This document shows positions 7,097 to 16,305 of a stretch of 64,000 nt of DNA, in pieces. A program made the position numbers and the translations under genes. Where the stretch lies: positions 45,554-109,553 of the forward strand of contig JAEXZY010000139.1 of assembly GCA_023404955.1 (NCBI GenBank), given 5' to 3'. This DNA comes from Actinomycetes bacterium (GTDB lineage Bacteria; Actinomycetota; Actinomycetes; Mycobacteriales; Mycobacteriaceae). The stretch's first letter is position 1, and each line of letters starts with the position of its first letter. Below the pieces are notes generated by a model, which was not told the DNA's origin, searched no databases, and saw only the letters and a list, made by a program, of their open reading frames with translations.

Positions 7097-9253
7097 TCAG
7101 AGCAGCGCCTCCACCGTGATCGGTAGCTCCGTCACCCGCCGGCCCGTCGCGTTGAAGACGGCGTTCGCGATCGCCGCAGGCACGCCGACGATCACCACCT
7201 CCCCCAGCCCTTTGACCCCGATGGGATCGGCGATCATGTCCTCCCCGGTGAGGAACTCGGCATCGAGTTCGGGCACATCGGCGTTGACGGGGACCAGGTA
7301 ATCGGCCATGTTGGCGTTGACGATCCGGCCGTCGCGGTGGTCGAGGTGGGTGGCCTCCAGCAGCGCCATCCCGATGCCGCCCACCATGCCGCCGATGGCC
7401 TGGCTGTGCGCCAGCATCGGGTTGATCACCCGTCCGGCGTCGTAGCACCCGTAGATGCGGCGCACCCGCACCGTCCCGAGCAGCTCGTCGACCGCGACCT
7501 CGGCGAAGACCGCGCCGTAAGCGTTCATCGAGAAGCGGGTGTTCGCGTCGTCCGGCACCCAGTCGTATTGCGCCTCCACATGCGGCCAGCCGCGCCGTCG
7601 CAGCAGCTCCTGGTAGGACTCACCACGGCCAGGATCTGCCCGCGCTGACATCCGGCCGTCGGTGACCATGACGGCCTCGGGAGCCAGACCGTTCAGTGGC
7701 GAGGCGGGATCCACCACTGCGGTCCGGACCAGCCGGTCCCGGAGCATCACGCCGGCGTGCTGGACGGCCGACCCGACGCTGGCCATGGTCATGGACCCGG
7801 CGTGGATCGGCGCGGGCGGCATCCGCGAGTCCCCGAGGTCGAAGCGAACGCGAGTCATGGGTACGCCCAGGGCGTCCGCGGCCATCTGGGTCATCGAGGT
7901 GTAGGTGCCCGGCCCCATGTCGCTCGTGGCGGTGTCGAACTCGGCCGTGCCGTCGGAGTTCATCATCGCGTGCACCGAGCACCGGCTGCGGTTGGTGTGG
8001 TAAATCGCTGCGGCCGTGCCCATTCCGATCAATTGGGCGCCGTCGCGCACCGTCCGCGGTTGCTGACTGCGGCGCGACCAGCCGAACGCCGCGGCACCCT
8101 GGGTGAAGCACTCGGTGAGCCGCCGGGTGGAGAACGGCCGCCCCTCCTCCTGATCGCGGTCGGGCTCGTTGCGGCGGCGCAACTCGATAGGGTCGATACC
8201 GAGCCGGTGCGCCAGATCATCCATACCCGACTCCAGCGCGAAGGCGCCGGTGGTGTCGCCCGGACCGCGCATGTAGGTCGGTGAGTTGACGTCCAGCGGC
8301 ACCACCCGGTAGGTCGATCGCATGTTCGGGGCGGCGTACTGCATCCGCGGCGCACCGACGATGCCGTCCTCGTAGCCGATGTCGCGCGAGGTCTCGACCC
8401 GTCCGTCGTGGACGATCACCGAGATGCGTCCCGTGCGGTCGGCGCCGATGGCCAGCCGCTGTCGGCTCGTCGGCCGGTACCCGACGGTCGTGTAGAACTG
8501 CTTGCGCGTCAGCATCAGCTTGACCGGGCGGCGGAGCTGCCTGGCCGCGAACGCCGCCAAGAGCTGGTGCGGCCAGACCCGGCCCGCCGAGCCGAACGCG
8601 CCGCCGACGAACGGCGAGATCAGCCGCACCTTTTCGGCGGGCAAGCCGAACGCCTCGGCGTAGGCCGTCTGGGACCGGGCGACCGCCTGGGTCTTGTCCC
8701 AGACGGTCAGCCCGTCGCCGTCCCAGCGGGCGATGGTGGCGGGGATCTCCATCGAGTTGTGGTTGTTGCGCTCGATGGCGTACGTCAGGTCGGACACCAC
8801 CGCGGCGGTCCGCAGCGCCGTGTCGGCATCACCTCGGGTGTAGTCCGTGGTGCGGGTGCTCGGTTGCGGAACCGCTTGCGGCGCATCGATATCGGTCACC
8901 GAAGGTGCCGGCGAATAATCGACGGTGACCAGAGACGCGGCGTGGGCGGCGGCCTCCAGCGTGCTGGCCACGACGATCGCCACCGGTTGGCCGAACGAGG
9001 AAACCTGCCGGGGGTCGTAGGCGAGCTCTACTCCTGTGAAGTCGGTGAGGACGGCCACCACGTCCGGTTGACGGCTCGCCGCGCCGGCGTCGACGCGCCC
9101 AACGCCTCCCCGGGCCACGGTCGCGCCGACGAGGACGGCGTGCAGCAAGTCCGGGATCGGATGGTCGGCCGCGTAGGCGGCCTTGCCGGTCACCTTCAGG
9201 CGTCCGTCGACCCGGGTGATCGGTTGTCCGGCGGCTGGCCGGGACCCCGTCAC
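7097..9253 (-). CDS. Molybdopterin-binding large subunit of a xanthine dehydrogenase/aldehyde oxidoreductase (PaoC-like)
   Basis: This 718-residue protein is the Mo-cofactor subunit of a three-subunit hydroxylase. It opens with the aldehyde oxidase 'hammerhead' domain (GRLKVTGKAAYAADHP, ~residues 16-31). It carries the Mo-cofactor region with VGGAFG (~residue 215) and ends with the catalytic glutamate Glu685 in KGLGE. The enzyme would insert a water-derived oxygen into an aldehyde or N-heterocycle and pass electrons to its partners. GTG start, overlapping the FAD-subunit stop as GTGA. Gene order (Fe-S, FAD, Mo) and the FAD-subunit cysteines match E. coli PaoABC better than XdhABC. No Tat signal is present here, so export would need co-translocation with the Fe-S subunit. 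Confidence 0.9.
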   Translation of the reverse strand: MTGSRPAAGQPITRVDGRLKVTGKAAYAADHPIPDLLHAVLVGATVARGGVGRVDAGAASRQPDVVAVLTDFTGVELAYDPRQVSSFGQPVAIVVASTLEAAAHAASLVTVDYSPAPSVTDIDAPQAVPQPSTRTTDYTRGDADTALRTAAVVSDLTYAIERNNHNSMEIPATIARWDGDGLTVWDKTQAVARSQTAYAEAFGLPAEKVRLISPFVGGAFGSAGRVWPHQLLAAFAARQLRRPVKLMLTRKQFYTTVGYRPTSRQRLAIGADRTGRISVIVHDGRVETSRDIGYEDGIVGAPRMQYAAPNMRSTYRVVPLDVNSPTYMRGPGDTTGAFALESGMDDLAHRLGIDPIELRRRNEPDRDQEEGRPFSTRRLTECFTQGAAAFGWSRRSQQPRTVRDGAQLIGMGTAAAIYHTNRSRCSVHAMMNSDGTAEFDTATSDMGPGTYTSMTQMAADALGVPMTRVRFDLGDSRMPPAPIHAGSMTMASVGSAVQHAGVMLRDRLVRTAVVDPASPLNGLAPEAVMVTDGRMSARADPGRGESYQELLRRRGWPHVEAQYDWVPDDANTRFSMNAYGAVFAEVAVDELLGTVRVRRIYGCYDAGRVINPMLAHSQAIGGMVGGIGMALLEATHLDHRDGRIVNANMADYLVPVNADVPELDAEFLTGEDMIADPIGVKGLGEVVIVGVPAAIANAVFNATGRRVTELPITVEALL

Positions 9254-10227
9254 GCCACACCGGCCACGGTAGCGAGCTGCCGTTCGACGGTCCGTTTGAC
9301 CAGTTCGACCTTGAACCCGTTCTCGGACAGCGGCTTTGCGCCGTCGGCGGCCGAGGCAGCTGCTACCGACCAGAGCCGGGCGCTGGGACGCTGTCCGGCC
9401 AGCGCAACCTCGACCGACGGCAGCCGCCAGGGCACCGTGCCGACACCTCCCACCGCGACCCGGGCGCTGCGGATCACCCCGCCCGACAAGTCCATCGCCA
9501 CCGCAGCCGAGGTCAACGCGAACTCGTAGGACTCCCGGTCGCGGACCTTGAGATAACCCGACCGTGCGGCCGCCGCCGTCACCGGCACCTCGAGGGCGAC
9601 GATCAGCGCTCCGGCCGGCAGATTGTGCTCCTGGTCGGGCCGGCGGCCCGGTTGACGGAAGAAGTCGGCCAGCCGGATCGTCTGCTCACCGTCACCGCCC
9701 CGGACGACGACGGCGGCGTCGAGAGCCACCAGCGCCACCGCGAGGTCGGACGGGTGGGTGGCGACGCACGCGTCGCTGGTCCCGAGAATGGCGTGGTGGC
9801 GATTGCGGCCACCGATGGCGGAGCAGCCGGCGCCCGGGGTGCGCCGGTTGCACGCCGCGGTCACGTCGCGGAAGTACAGGCACCTCGGCCGCTGCATCAG
9901 ATTGCCGCCGATCGATGCCATGTTGCGCAGTTGCGCCGAGGCGCTGAGTTCCAGGGCCTGGGTGATGACCGGGAACCGCTGCCGCACCTCGGCATGCGCG
10001 GCCAGCTCCGACATCCGCACCAACGCACCGACGCGCAGCCGGGTCGCATCGAGTGAGATGTCGCGGTACGGCAGGGCATTGATGTCGACGACCGCGTCCG
10101 GGCGCTCGACGGTCTCGCGCATCAGGTCGATCAGCGTGGTGCCACCGGCGATGTAACGGGCGCCGGTGGCGCCCGCTTCGAGCGCCGCGGCTTCGTCGGC
10201 GGCCTTGGAGAAGGCGAACGGAAACAC
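9250..10227 (-). CDS. FAD-binding subunit of the PaoABC-like oxidoreductase, with four extra cysteines
   Basis: This ~325-residue CO-dehydrogenase-flavoprotein-type subunit has the FAD motifs IAGGTTLID (~26-34) and SIGGNLM (~105-111). Between the FAD domain halves there are four cysteines (C116, C126, C135, C154) in a segment reading RCLYFRD, then PGAGCSAIGG and ACVATHPSD. This is the arrangement that holds an additional [4Fe-4S] cluster in E. coli PaoB. The start is taken as GTG at 10227, five bases after the stop of the Fe-S subunit; the open frame continues upstream but overlaps that gene and reads as non-coding Arg/His-rich sequence. It relays electrons from the Mo subunit to an unknown acceptor. 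Confidence 0.88.
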   Translation of the reverse strand: MFPFAFSKAADEAAALEAGATGARYIAGGTTLIDLMRETVERPDAVVDINALPYRDISLDATRLRVGALVRMSELAAHAEVRQRFPVITQALELSASAQLRNMASIGGNLMQRPRCLYFRDVTAACNRRTPGAGCSAIGGRNRHHAILGTSDACVATHPSDLAVALVALDAAVVVRGGDGEQTIRLADFFRQPGRRPDQEHNLPAGALIVALEVPVTAAAARSGYLKVRDRESYEFALTSAAVAMDLSGGVIRSARVAVGGVGTVPWRLPSVEVALAGQRPSARLWSVAAASAADGAKPLSENGFKVELVKRTVERQLATVAGVA

Positions 10228-10232
10228 GGCCG

Positions 10233-10874
10233 CTATCCCGCGCCGGCCGCTTTGGTGACGGCAACGACGATGTTGGTGTAGGCGCCGCAGCGACAGATGT
10301 TGCCGCTCATCCACTCTCGGATCTCGGCGGGTGAGCCGGTGTGGCCCTCCCGGATACAGGCCACCCCCGACACGATCTGCCCGGCGGTGCAGAAGCCGCA
10401 CTGGAAGGCGTCCTCGTCGATGAAGGCCTGCTGCAGCGGGTGCAGCCGGCCGTCGGTTTCCAGGCCCTCGATGGTCGTGATGTCGGCCCCGTCGTGCATC
10501 ACCGCCAAGGTCAGGCACGAGTTCACCCGCTGCCCGTCGACCAGGATGGTGCACGCGCCGCAGGCGCCCTGATCGCAGCCCTTCTTCGTGCCCGGCAGAC
10601 CCGCGCGCTCGCGCAGCATGTCGAGCAGCGACGTGCGGTTGTCGACCGCGATCCGGCGTTCCTCGCCGTGGATCCTCAACGTGACGTCGGTGGTGCCGGC
10701 CGGACCTGCGGCGGGTTCGCCGTCGCCCTCGTCGTCACTGCACCCGGCGAGTACAGAGCCGCCGACGAAGACGCCGCCGACGACGGCGGTGGTCCCCACG
10801 AACGTCCTGCGGTTCATCCACACCGGGTGCCCATGGGCCGGGGGCGTGTCGTCGTTGCCTGTGTTCTCGTCCAC
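10233..10874 (-). CDS. [2Fe-2S] subunit of the PaoABC-like oxidoreductase, with a Tat/lipoprotein-type leader
   Basis: This ~213-residue protein has a plant-type [2Fe-2S] domain (C100, C105, C108, C120) and an alpha-helical second cluster domain (C159, C162, C194, C196), as in all xanthine-oxidase-family small subunits. Ahead of these is NRRTFVG with twin arginines at 22-23, a hydrophobic stretch and VLAGC with Cys45, which reads as a Tat signal ending in a lipobox. The complex may therefore be carried folded across the membrane and anchored outside. GTG at 10874 is chosen because a TACTGT -10 lies 8 nt upstream; ATG at 10817, just before the RR motif, is the alternative. Confidence 0.87.
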   Translation of the reverse strand: MDENTGNDDTPPAHGHPVWMNRRTFVGTTAVVGGVFVGGSVLAGCSDDEGDGEPAAGPAGTTDVTLRIHGEERRIAVDNRTSLLDMLRERAGLPGTKKGCDQGACGACTILVDGQRVNSCLTLAVMHDGADITTIEGLETDGRLHPLQQAFIDEDAFQCGFCTAGQIVSGVACIREGHTGSPAEIREWMSGNICRCGAYTNIVVAVTKAAGAG

Positions 10875-10882
10875 TGCTCCCC

Positions 10883-10888
10883 ACAGTA
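10883..10888 (-). promoter_or_regulatory. -10 hexamer TACTGT of the molybdo-enzyme operon
   Basis: TACTGT on the minus strand ends 8 nt before the GTG at 10874. It would start a leaderless or nearly leaderless transcript for the Fe-S, FAD and Mo subunits. GGGGAG between them is too close to the GTG for a normal ribosome-binding site. Confidence 0.45.
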
Positions 10889-10940
10889 GGCGCGGTGTCG
10901 GGCGTGGCCGCTCGACGCATAGAGAACTCACAGACACGTC

Positions 10941-10969
10941 AGATGCCCCGCGGGTCACGCGGGGCATCT
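10941..10969 (-). terminator. Perfect 12-bp hairpin ending the importer operon
   Basis: AGATGCCCCGCG and its exact complement flank a 5-base loop. It lies 12 bp past the solute-binding-protein stop and upstream of the molybdo-enzyme promoter, so it should separate the two same-strand operons. Confidence 0.75.
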
Positions 10970-10981
10970 GCGGGTCGTGCT

Positions 10982-12088
10982 CTATTCGTTGTAGCCGAAG
11001 ATCGCGTTCCAGGCCTTCTGGTCTTCGGGGGCGTTGGTAATGGAGTCCGCCGGGGTGATCCGATGCACGCGCGGATCGTCGAAGTCGGGCAACGACACTC
11101 CCCGCACCTGCGGTGCCGGCACGTCGGCGCGCACCGAGTACTCGCCGATGTCGCGCAGCACGTTCTGGCCACGCTTGGACAGGTTCCAGTTCATGAACAC
11201 CTTGCCTGCTGCGACATGGCGCGCCGTCGACGCGAGACCCGTGTAGTAGTCGTAGGCGGTGACACCCTCGGGCGGCACGACGAATTTGACGGGCGCGTTC
11301 TCGTTGATCGCGATGTTGACGCTGCTCACCACCACGGTGCCTGCCTCGATCTCACCGCGAGCCAGCGCATCGAGCTCCGCGCCGAGGGAGTCGAAAACCC
11401 TTGTCCGGCCGGCATAGTCGCGCAGGAAGTCGTCGCCCAACACCTCGCGCTGGAACCGGGTGAGCGCCAGCGCGCTGCCGCCCGCTCCGGCCTGGGCGAT
11501 GCCGAGCTTGCCGTCCCAGCGTGGATCCAGCAGGGACTTCCACGCGGTGGGTGCGGCGTCCTTGTCGATCATCGCGGTGTTGTACCCGAACGTGTAGATC
11601 GGATCGAACGTGCGGTAGTAGGCACCGCCGTCGAAGACCACGTCGTCCCGCAGGTTCACCGCGGTCGACGGTGTGTACGGCGCGAACACGCCGCGCTTGC
11701 TGAGCCCGGAGACGAATCCCGCGTCGGAGATCCGCACCACGTCGGCGTTGAGCTTGCCCGCCCCGTACTCGGCGACCAGGCGCTCGTAGAGGCGGTTCGG
11801 CGTCAACCGGATCAGCTTGACGTCAAGGCCCGTATCGGCCTCGAACTGCTCGAGCACGGTGGCTTCGCTGTCCTGGGTGTAGCCGCTGTAGAGCACCAGC
11901 CCGCCTTCGGCCTGGGCCGCCTTCCACAGTGCCGGATCGGCGATGGTCTCCCCGTCAATCACCAGCTCACCGTCGCGCTGGATCGACTCGGCCGGCTTGG
12001 CCAGGGGCGGGGCCTCCGGCGGCGGGGAGCAGGCGGCCAGGCCCGCACCGACCACCACGGCCGCCAGCAGGGTGCTGAACTTCTTCAT
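10982..12088 (-). CDS. ABC importer solute-binding lipoprotein, FbpA/2-aminoethylphosphonate-type
   Basis: This 368-residue protein is the extracytoplasmic receptor of the importer encoded by the two upstream genes. Residues 1-20 form a lipoprotein signal with lipobox LAAC (Cys20). The mature protein has the two-lobed type II binding-protein pattern, beginning GLVLYSGYTQDSEA, with DVVRISDAGF and the hinge-region FGYNTAMIDKD. AGGAG sits 5 nt before the ATG, and the start overlaps the permease stop as ATGA. In other bacteria this family binds ferric ion, phosphonates or carboxylates. The linked PrpF-type isomerase favours a tri- or dicarboxylic acid here, which is inference. Confidence 0.88.
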   Translation of the reverse strand: MKKFSTLLAAVVVGAGLAACSPPPEAPPLAKPAESIQRDGELVIDGETIADPALWKAAQAEGGLVLYSGYTQDSEATVLEQFEADTGLDVKLIRLTPNRLYERLVAEYGAGKLNADVVRISDAGFVSGLSKRGVFAPYTPSTAVNLRDDVVFDGGAYYRTFDPIYTFGYNTAMIDKDAAPTAWKSLLDPRWDGKLGIAQAGAGGSALALTRFQREVLGDDFLRDYAGRTRVFDSLGAELDALARGEIEAGTVVVSSVNIAINENAPVKFVVPPEGVTAYDYYTGLASTARHVAAGKVFMNWNLSKRGQNVLRDIGEYSVRADVPAPQVRGVSLPDFDDPRVHRITPADSITNAPEDQKAWNAIFGYNE

Positions 12089-13845
12089 GAGATCTCCTTG
12101 GAACCGAAGCGGCGGGCCAGCACGGCGAGCACGCCGATGACCGCGCAGTAGAGCAGGCTCAACTCGGCTGCCGATTGGAAGGACCCGTTGTCGTAGGCGT
12201 CGAAGATCGCGATCGACAGCAGGCGGGTGTCTGAGGTGAACAGGAACAGTGCGGCGGTCAGCTCGCGCATCGAGAGCATCAGCAGCAGAAGGAAAGTCGA
12301 GGACAGTCCGACGCGAAGCAGCGGAGCGGTCACGAAGGTGATGGCGCGCCGGCGCCGGGCGCCGAGCATGATCGCGCTGTCTTCGAGGTCCCTGTCGAGC
12401 TGGATGATCGACGCGGACACCCCGCGGTAGCCCTGCGGCAGGAAGACCGCGACGAAGGCGATGACGAGCACGGCGAGTGTGCCGTACACCGGGACGGGCA
12501 GGGCCAGCCAGGTCCACAGCAGACCCAGACCCAGCACGATCGCGGGCACCGCGAGCGGCAGCATCGCCACGTATTCGAGCAGTTTGCGACCCGGTGCGTT
12601 GGTCCGGTAGCGGGTGTAGGCCAGCGCGAAGCACAGGGCTGTGCCGATCGCTGCGGTCGCCAGACCCACCACCACGCTGTTGATCACCACGCTGTGGAAG
12701 TCCGGATCCGTCAGCGTCTGTCCCATGCCCCACAGCGAGAGGGCGCCTGGGCGGGCCAGCTGGCCGAGGTCGGCGACGTAGGGACTGGTCTGCATCGCCG
12801 CGATCACCAGCGCGCCGACGGGCAGCAGCACAGCGAGAGCGAAGTACGTCCACGCGAACACCGCGGCCGGAATCCGCCAGCGCCGCAACGGAACCAGGCG
12901 GGCACGCACACCCTTGCCGCTGACGGTGGTGTACTGCTTGTTCCCCATCGCGCGCTGCTGGAAGGCCACGACGACCACGAGCAGCACGGTCAGCACGACG
13001 GCCACGGCGGCGGCGTCATTGGATCGGGCCGGTGACGCGTTCATCAACCGGTAGATCAGCGTGGGCAGGGTGTCGACGCCGCCGGGGACGCCGATGACCT
13101 GGGCCACCGGGAAGTTCTCCACGGTCAGCGCGAAGACGAGGATCGCCGAGCCGAGGACGGCGGGCATCACCAGCGGGAACGTGATCTTGCGCAGCATCTG
13201 GCTGACGCGGGCGCCGTGCAGGCTCGCCGCGTCCTCCAGATCGGGGTTCATCAGCGACAGCGCCGAGTGCACCATCAGGAACGGGTACGGCGCGTAGTAG
13301 AGCCCGAGCACCAGGACCATGCCGGCGAAGCTGTAGATGTTGATCAGGTGCGGCAACCCGACGGCGTTCAACGCGAGGTTGAGGTAGCCGGTGGCGGGTC
13401 CGCCGAGCAGTGCCCAGGCCAGCGCGCCGACGAGGGCGGGCAGGAACAGCGGCATGATCGCGATGCCGTACACGGCTTTTCTGCCCGGAACGTCGGTGCG
13501 CGCGGCGAGGAAGGCCAGCAGGCAGCCGATCACGAGGGCCACCAGCGACGCTCCGATGCCGACAGCCGCGGAGTTCAGCAGCGCGGTGCGCGCTGTGCCG
13601 GAGCCCAGCACGGTGAAGTTGTCGAGGGTGAAAGTGCCGAAGTCGAACAGTGATTCGCGGTCAGAGTCGGTGGTGAACGCGCCGGCGAGGATGAAGAACA
13701 TCGGGCACAGCACGATCACGGCCAGCACCGCGAGTTGCAGCAGGACCGGAATCCAGCGGCTCATCCGCCGCCGCGGCTGGGGCACCTGCACGTCCGGGCC
13801 TCCTGGAATCGGCGGCGCGGGCCGGGTGAGGGTGGGGGCGCTCAT
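12085..13845 (-). CDS. ABC importer permease, two fused transmembrane domains
   Basis: This 586-residue membrane protein consists of two BinaD-type permease halves in one chain, as in FbpB/ThiP. Each half carries an EAA-like cytoplasmic loop: DLEDAASLHGARVSQML near residue 210 and DLEDSAIMLGARRRRAI near residue 490, where the ATPase docks. About twelve membrane helices are expected. The N-terminal 30 residues are Pro-rich and cytoplasmic. ATG at 13845 overlaps the stop of the ATPase gene (ATGA). It pairs with the downstream lipoprotein and the upstream ATPase to form a binding-protein-dependent importer. Confidence 0.9.
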   Translation of the reverse strand: MSAPTLTRPAPPIPGGPDVQVPQPRRRMSRWIPVLLQLAVLAVIVLCPMFFILAGAFTTDSDRESLFDFGTFTLDNFTVLGSGTARTALLNSAAVGIGASLVALVIGCLLAFLAARTDVPGRKAVYGIAIMPLFLPALVGALAWALLGGPATGYLNLALNAVGLPHLINIYSFAGMVLVLGLYYAPYPFLMVHSALSLMNPDLEDAASLHGARVSQMLRKITFPLVMPAVLGSAILVFALTVENFPVAQVIGVPGGVDTLPTLIYRLMNASPARSNDAAAVAVVLTVLLVVVVAFQQRAMGNKQYTTVSGKGVRARLVPLRRWRIPAAVFAWTYFALAVLLPVGALVIAAMQTSPYVADLGQLARPGALSLWGMGQTLTDPDFHSVVINSVVVGLATAAIGTALCFALAYTRYRTNAPGRKLLEYVAMLPLAVPAIVLGLGLLWTWLALPVPVYGTLAVLVIAFVAVFLPQGYRGVSASIIQLDRDLEDSAIMLGARRRRAITFVTAPLLRVGLSSTFLLLLMLSMRELTAALFLFTSDTRLLSIAIFDAYDNGSFQSAAELSLLYCAVIGVLAVLARRFGSKEIS

Positions 13846-14957
13846 GCCGTCACCGCCAAGGCGGTCTCGGCGCGGTCGTCGATCAGCACCTGGGCAGCAC
13901 CGGGGCGCGCGGTGACGACCGCGTCCTCGCCGATGCCCAGCACGGGGCTGCCGTGTCCGGTGGCGATGGCCTCGATCTCGGGGCCGTTGTCGAGCGTGAC
14001 GCGGTAGCGGATGGAGGCGCCCTGGTAGCTCGCGACCTCGACCCGGCCGGTCCAGTGTTGCCCGGCGGGCCGCGGCTCGTCCGGACCCGTGACCAACAGG
14101 TCCTCGGGGCGCAAGCACACGATCGACGGGTCCTCGCCGGCCGGGCGGTCGCCCGTGTTCACGTCGACGGTGATCGCCGGGTAATCGCTGAGCCGGAAGC
14201 CATCGGCACCCACGCTCCCGCGGAAGATGTTGCCGATCCCGAGGAAGTCGGCGATGCTCGCGCAGGTCGGGTGCTGATAGATCTGCTCCGGAGAACCGAT
14301 CTGCACGATGCGGCCTTTCTGCATGAGAGCGATCCGGTCGGCGAGCGCAAAGGCCTCGATCTGATCGTGGGTCACGTACACGGTGGTCAGTCCCAGCCGC
14401 AGCTGCAGTTCCCGCAGTTCCATCCGGAGGCGTTCCCGCAGCCGCGCATCCAGGTTCGACAGCGGCTCGTCGAGCATCAGCACGCTGGGACGCATGACCA
14501 GGGACCGGGCCAGCGCGACACGCTGCATCTGGCCACCCGAGAGCAGGCTCGCACCCCGCGACGCGAACTCACCCAATCCGACGAGATCGAGCGCCTCCCC
14601 GACGCGTGTGGCTGTCTCGGCGCGTGACACCTTCTGCATGCGCAGCGAAAAGGCCACGTTCTCGAAGACGGTCTTGTGCGGCCACACCGCGTAGGACTGG
14701 AAGACCATGCCCACGTTGCGCTTGTGCGGCGGAACAGACTTGCCGGTCTCGCTGTCGTGCACCACCCGGTCACCGATGGTGATGCGGCCGACGTTGGGCG
14801 TCTCCAGGCCCGCGATGCAGCGCATCGTGCTGGTTTTGCCGCAGCCTGACTGGCCGAGCAGAACCAGGGATTCGCCGTCGTTGATCTGCAGGTCGAGATC
14901 GCTGACGACCGTGTTGCCCCCGTAGGCGAGGGTGAGGTTCTCGATCGTGACTTTCAT
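13842..14957 (-). CDS. ABC importer ATP-binding protein with C-terminal TOBE domain (PotA/FbpC type)
   Basis: This 371-residue ATPase energises the adjacent permease. Walker A is GQSGCGKT (35-42), the signature is LSGGQMQR, Walker B is LMLDEPLSNLD, and the switch His is in VTHDQ. The ~120 residues after the ATPase domain match a TOBE domain (IGNIFRGS, CLRPEDLLV). Translation from ATG 14957 is preferred because AAGGAAG lies just upstream; an in-frame ATG at 14969 adds only MKEV. A 130-bp gap (14958-15087) separates it from prpF-like on the same strand and shows no gene. Confidence 0.9.
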   Translation of the reverse strand: MKVTIENLTLAYGGNTVVSDLDLQINDGESLVLLGQSGCGKTSTMRCIAGLETPNVGRITIGDRVVHDSETGKSVPPHKRNVGMVFQSYAVWPHKTVFENVAFSLRMQKVSRAETATRVGEALDLVGLGEFASRGASLLSGGQMQRVALARSLVMRPSVLMLDEPLSNLDARLRERLRMELRELQLRLGLTTVYVTHDQIEAFALADRIALMQKGRIVQIGSPEQIYQHPTCASIADFLGIGNIFRGSVGADGFRLSDYPAITVDVNTGDRPAGEDPSIVCLRPEDLLVTGPDEPRPAGQHWTGRVEVASYQGASIRYRVTLDNGPEIEAIATGHGSPVLGIGEDAVVTARPGAAQVLIDDRAETALAVTA

Positions 14958-15087
14958 GACTTCCTTCATCTGCTCGAGGTGACCGCATCCACGGTCGCCG
15001 GTCGGGGGCTGGGCGGGATGGCTCCGGCCGGCGGGCTCGCTGCCAGTATCGGCAGGAAGAGACCCGCAAGTCCGGAGAACGGGCCGA

Positions 15088-16221
15088 TCACGGTGCACCG
15101 GCGAACGCGGCGGTGGTGTCAGCGACGTACAGCTCGGCGGTGGCGATGCGGCGGGCTGCTCGGTGCAGGCTGACCGCGCCGACGGTGCCGTCGTGGTGGC
15201 GGGTGTAGGTGGCGTGCACGACTCCCGCTGCGGTGCCGATGCGCAGCCGGCCCGGAACCGCGCCGCCGACGTGCCGGGCGACGATGCTGCCGTCGACCGC
15301 TGCCGCCGCAACGATCGCGACCGCAGACGTCAGGCCGATCGACGGGTGCGGTGCCATCATCGAGACCATGCGGACCGAGACGTCGTAAGCGTCGGCGTCG
15401 ACGCACTCGCCCGCGGTCGTGCGGTAAGCGAGCGCCGGGCCGACGATCCCCACCTTGGGGACGGCGTGAGACACCGGATCACCTGCCTTTGCCAACCCCA
15501 TCCGCAGGGCGGCCTGCCGGCGCAGCTCGATGAGGACCGGGAGCCGCTCGGTCAGCACGTCGTTGCCTTCGGACCCGCTCATCGCGAAGTCGCGTGCGGC
15601 GAACAGCGCAGCCGGCGCCCCGGCGGACACCAGGGTGGCGTCGAAGGGCCGGCCGGCCGCCTCCAGCGAGTCGGTGGCGGCGCCACTGGGGAGCACGGCG
15701 GCCGCAGACGCAACGACGGCGTCGAAGGTGAGCGCGACCGGCACACCGAGCGCGGTCGTCCCGGGCACGGCCGCGGTGCCCTCGGTGGGGATGCGTCCGT
15801 CGGGCGTGTCGATCTCCGCGGTCAGCACCGCGCCGGTGTTCTGGTTGCGCATCCGGATGACGGTGCGTTCGGCGGCGACGGGCACCAGCCCGGACTGCAG
15901 CGCATACAGGCCGATCGCGGTGGCGCAGTTGCCGCAGTTGCTGCCCCATTCGACCGCGCGGCGGCCGATGGCCACCTGAGCGAACAGGTAGTCGACATCG
16001 ATGCCGGCGACTGCGGAGCGTCGCACCACGGCGGCCTTCGACGTCGTCGAACTGCCGCCGCCGACGCCGTCGAGTTGGGCGGGATCGCCGGAGCCGAATG
16101 CGGAGCTGAGCAGGCGGTCCAGGTCGCCGTCCTCGCGGACCAGCGGATCGACGTCGACGGCGTTGAACAGCCAGCACTTGCTGGTCCCGCCGCGCATCCA
16201 CGTGCCTCGCAGGGTGAGCAT
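15088..16221 (-). CDS. PrpF-type methylaconitate/oxalomesaconate isomerase family protein
   Basis: This 377-residue cytoplasmic protein has the diaminopimelate-epimerase-like fold of PrpF (2-methylaconitate cis-trans isomerase) and 4-oxalomesaconate tautomerases. Diagnostic features are the N-terminal MRGGTSK (~9-15), SNCGNCATAIG holding a conserved Cys pair (~105-115), and GGGSSTTSK around residue 50. It should move a double bond or protons in an unsaturated tricarboxylic acid. AAAGG precedes the ATG at 16221. It heads the importer operon and is divergent from a LysR regulator 129 bp away, with no prpC/prpD genes nearby. This argues for use of an imported tricarboxylate rather than the methylcitrate cycle. 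Confidence 0.85.
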   Translation of the reverse strand: MLTLRGTWMRGGTSKCWLFNAVDVDPLVREDGDLDRLLSSAFGSGDPAQLDGVGGGSSTTSKAAVVRRSAVAGIDVDYLFAQVAIGRRAVEWGSNCGNCATAIGLYALQSGLVPVAAERTVIRMRNQNTGAVLTAEIDTPDGRIPTEGTAAVPGTTALGVPVALTFDAVVASAAAVLPSGAATDSLEAAGRPFDATLVSAGAPAALFAARDFAMSGSEGNDVLTERLPVLIELRRQAALRMGLAKAGDPVSHAVPKVGIVGPALAYRTTAGECVDADAYDVSVRMVSMMAPHPSIGLTSAVAIVAAAAVDGSIVARHVGGAVPGRLRIGTAAGVVHATYTRHHDGTVGAVSLHRAARRIATAELYVADTTAAFAGAP

Positions 16222-16305
16222 GTGACGACCTTTCGTCTTTACGTGATACCGGTCACTTTTGGCCGGTGATTCGAGGATGGGGCACAGGCAGCCTCTAGAA
16301 CAATC

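Noticed and set aside
10228..10554. Long N-terminal extension of the FAD subunit up to 10554
   Set aside because: The extension lies in another frame of the Fe-S subunit gene and reads as Arg/His-rich non-protein-like sequence; the family starts near GTG 10227.
12089..12853. Extension of the solute-binding protein frame to 12853 (apparent permease-receptor fusion)
   Set aside because: Upstream of ATG 12088 the frame is antisense-like shadow of the permease. A lipoprotein signal and AGGAG begin exactly at 12088.
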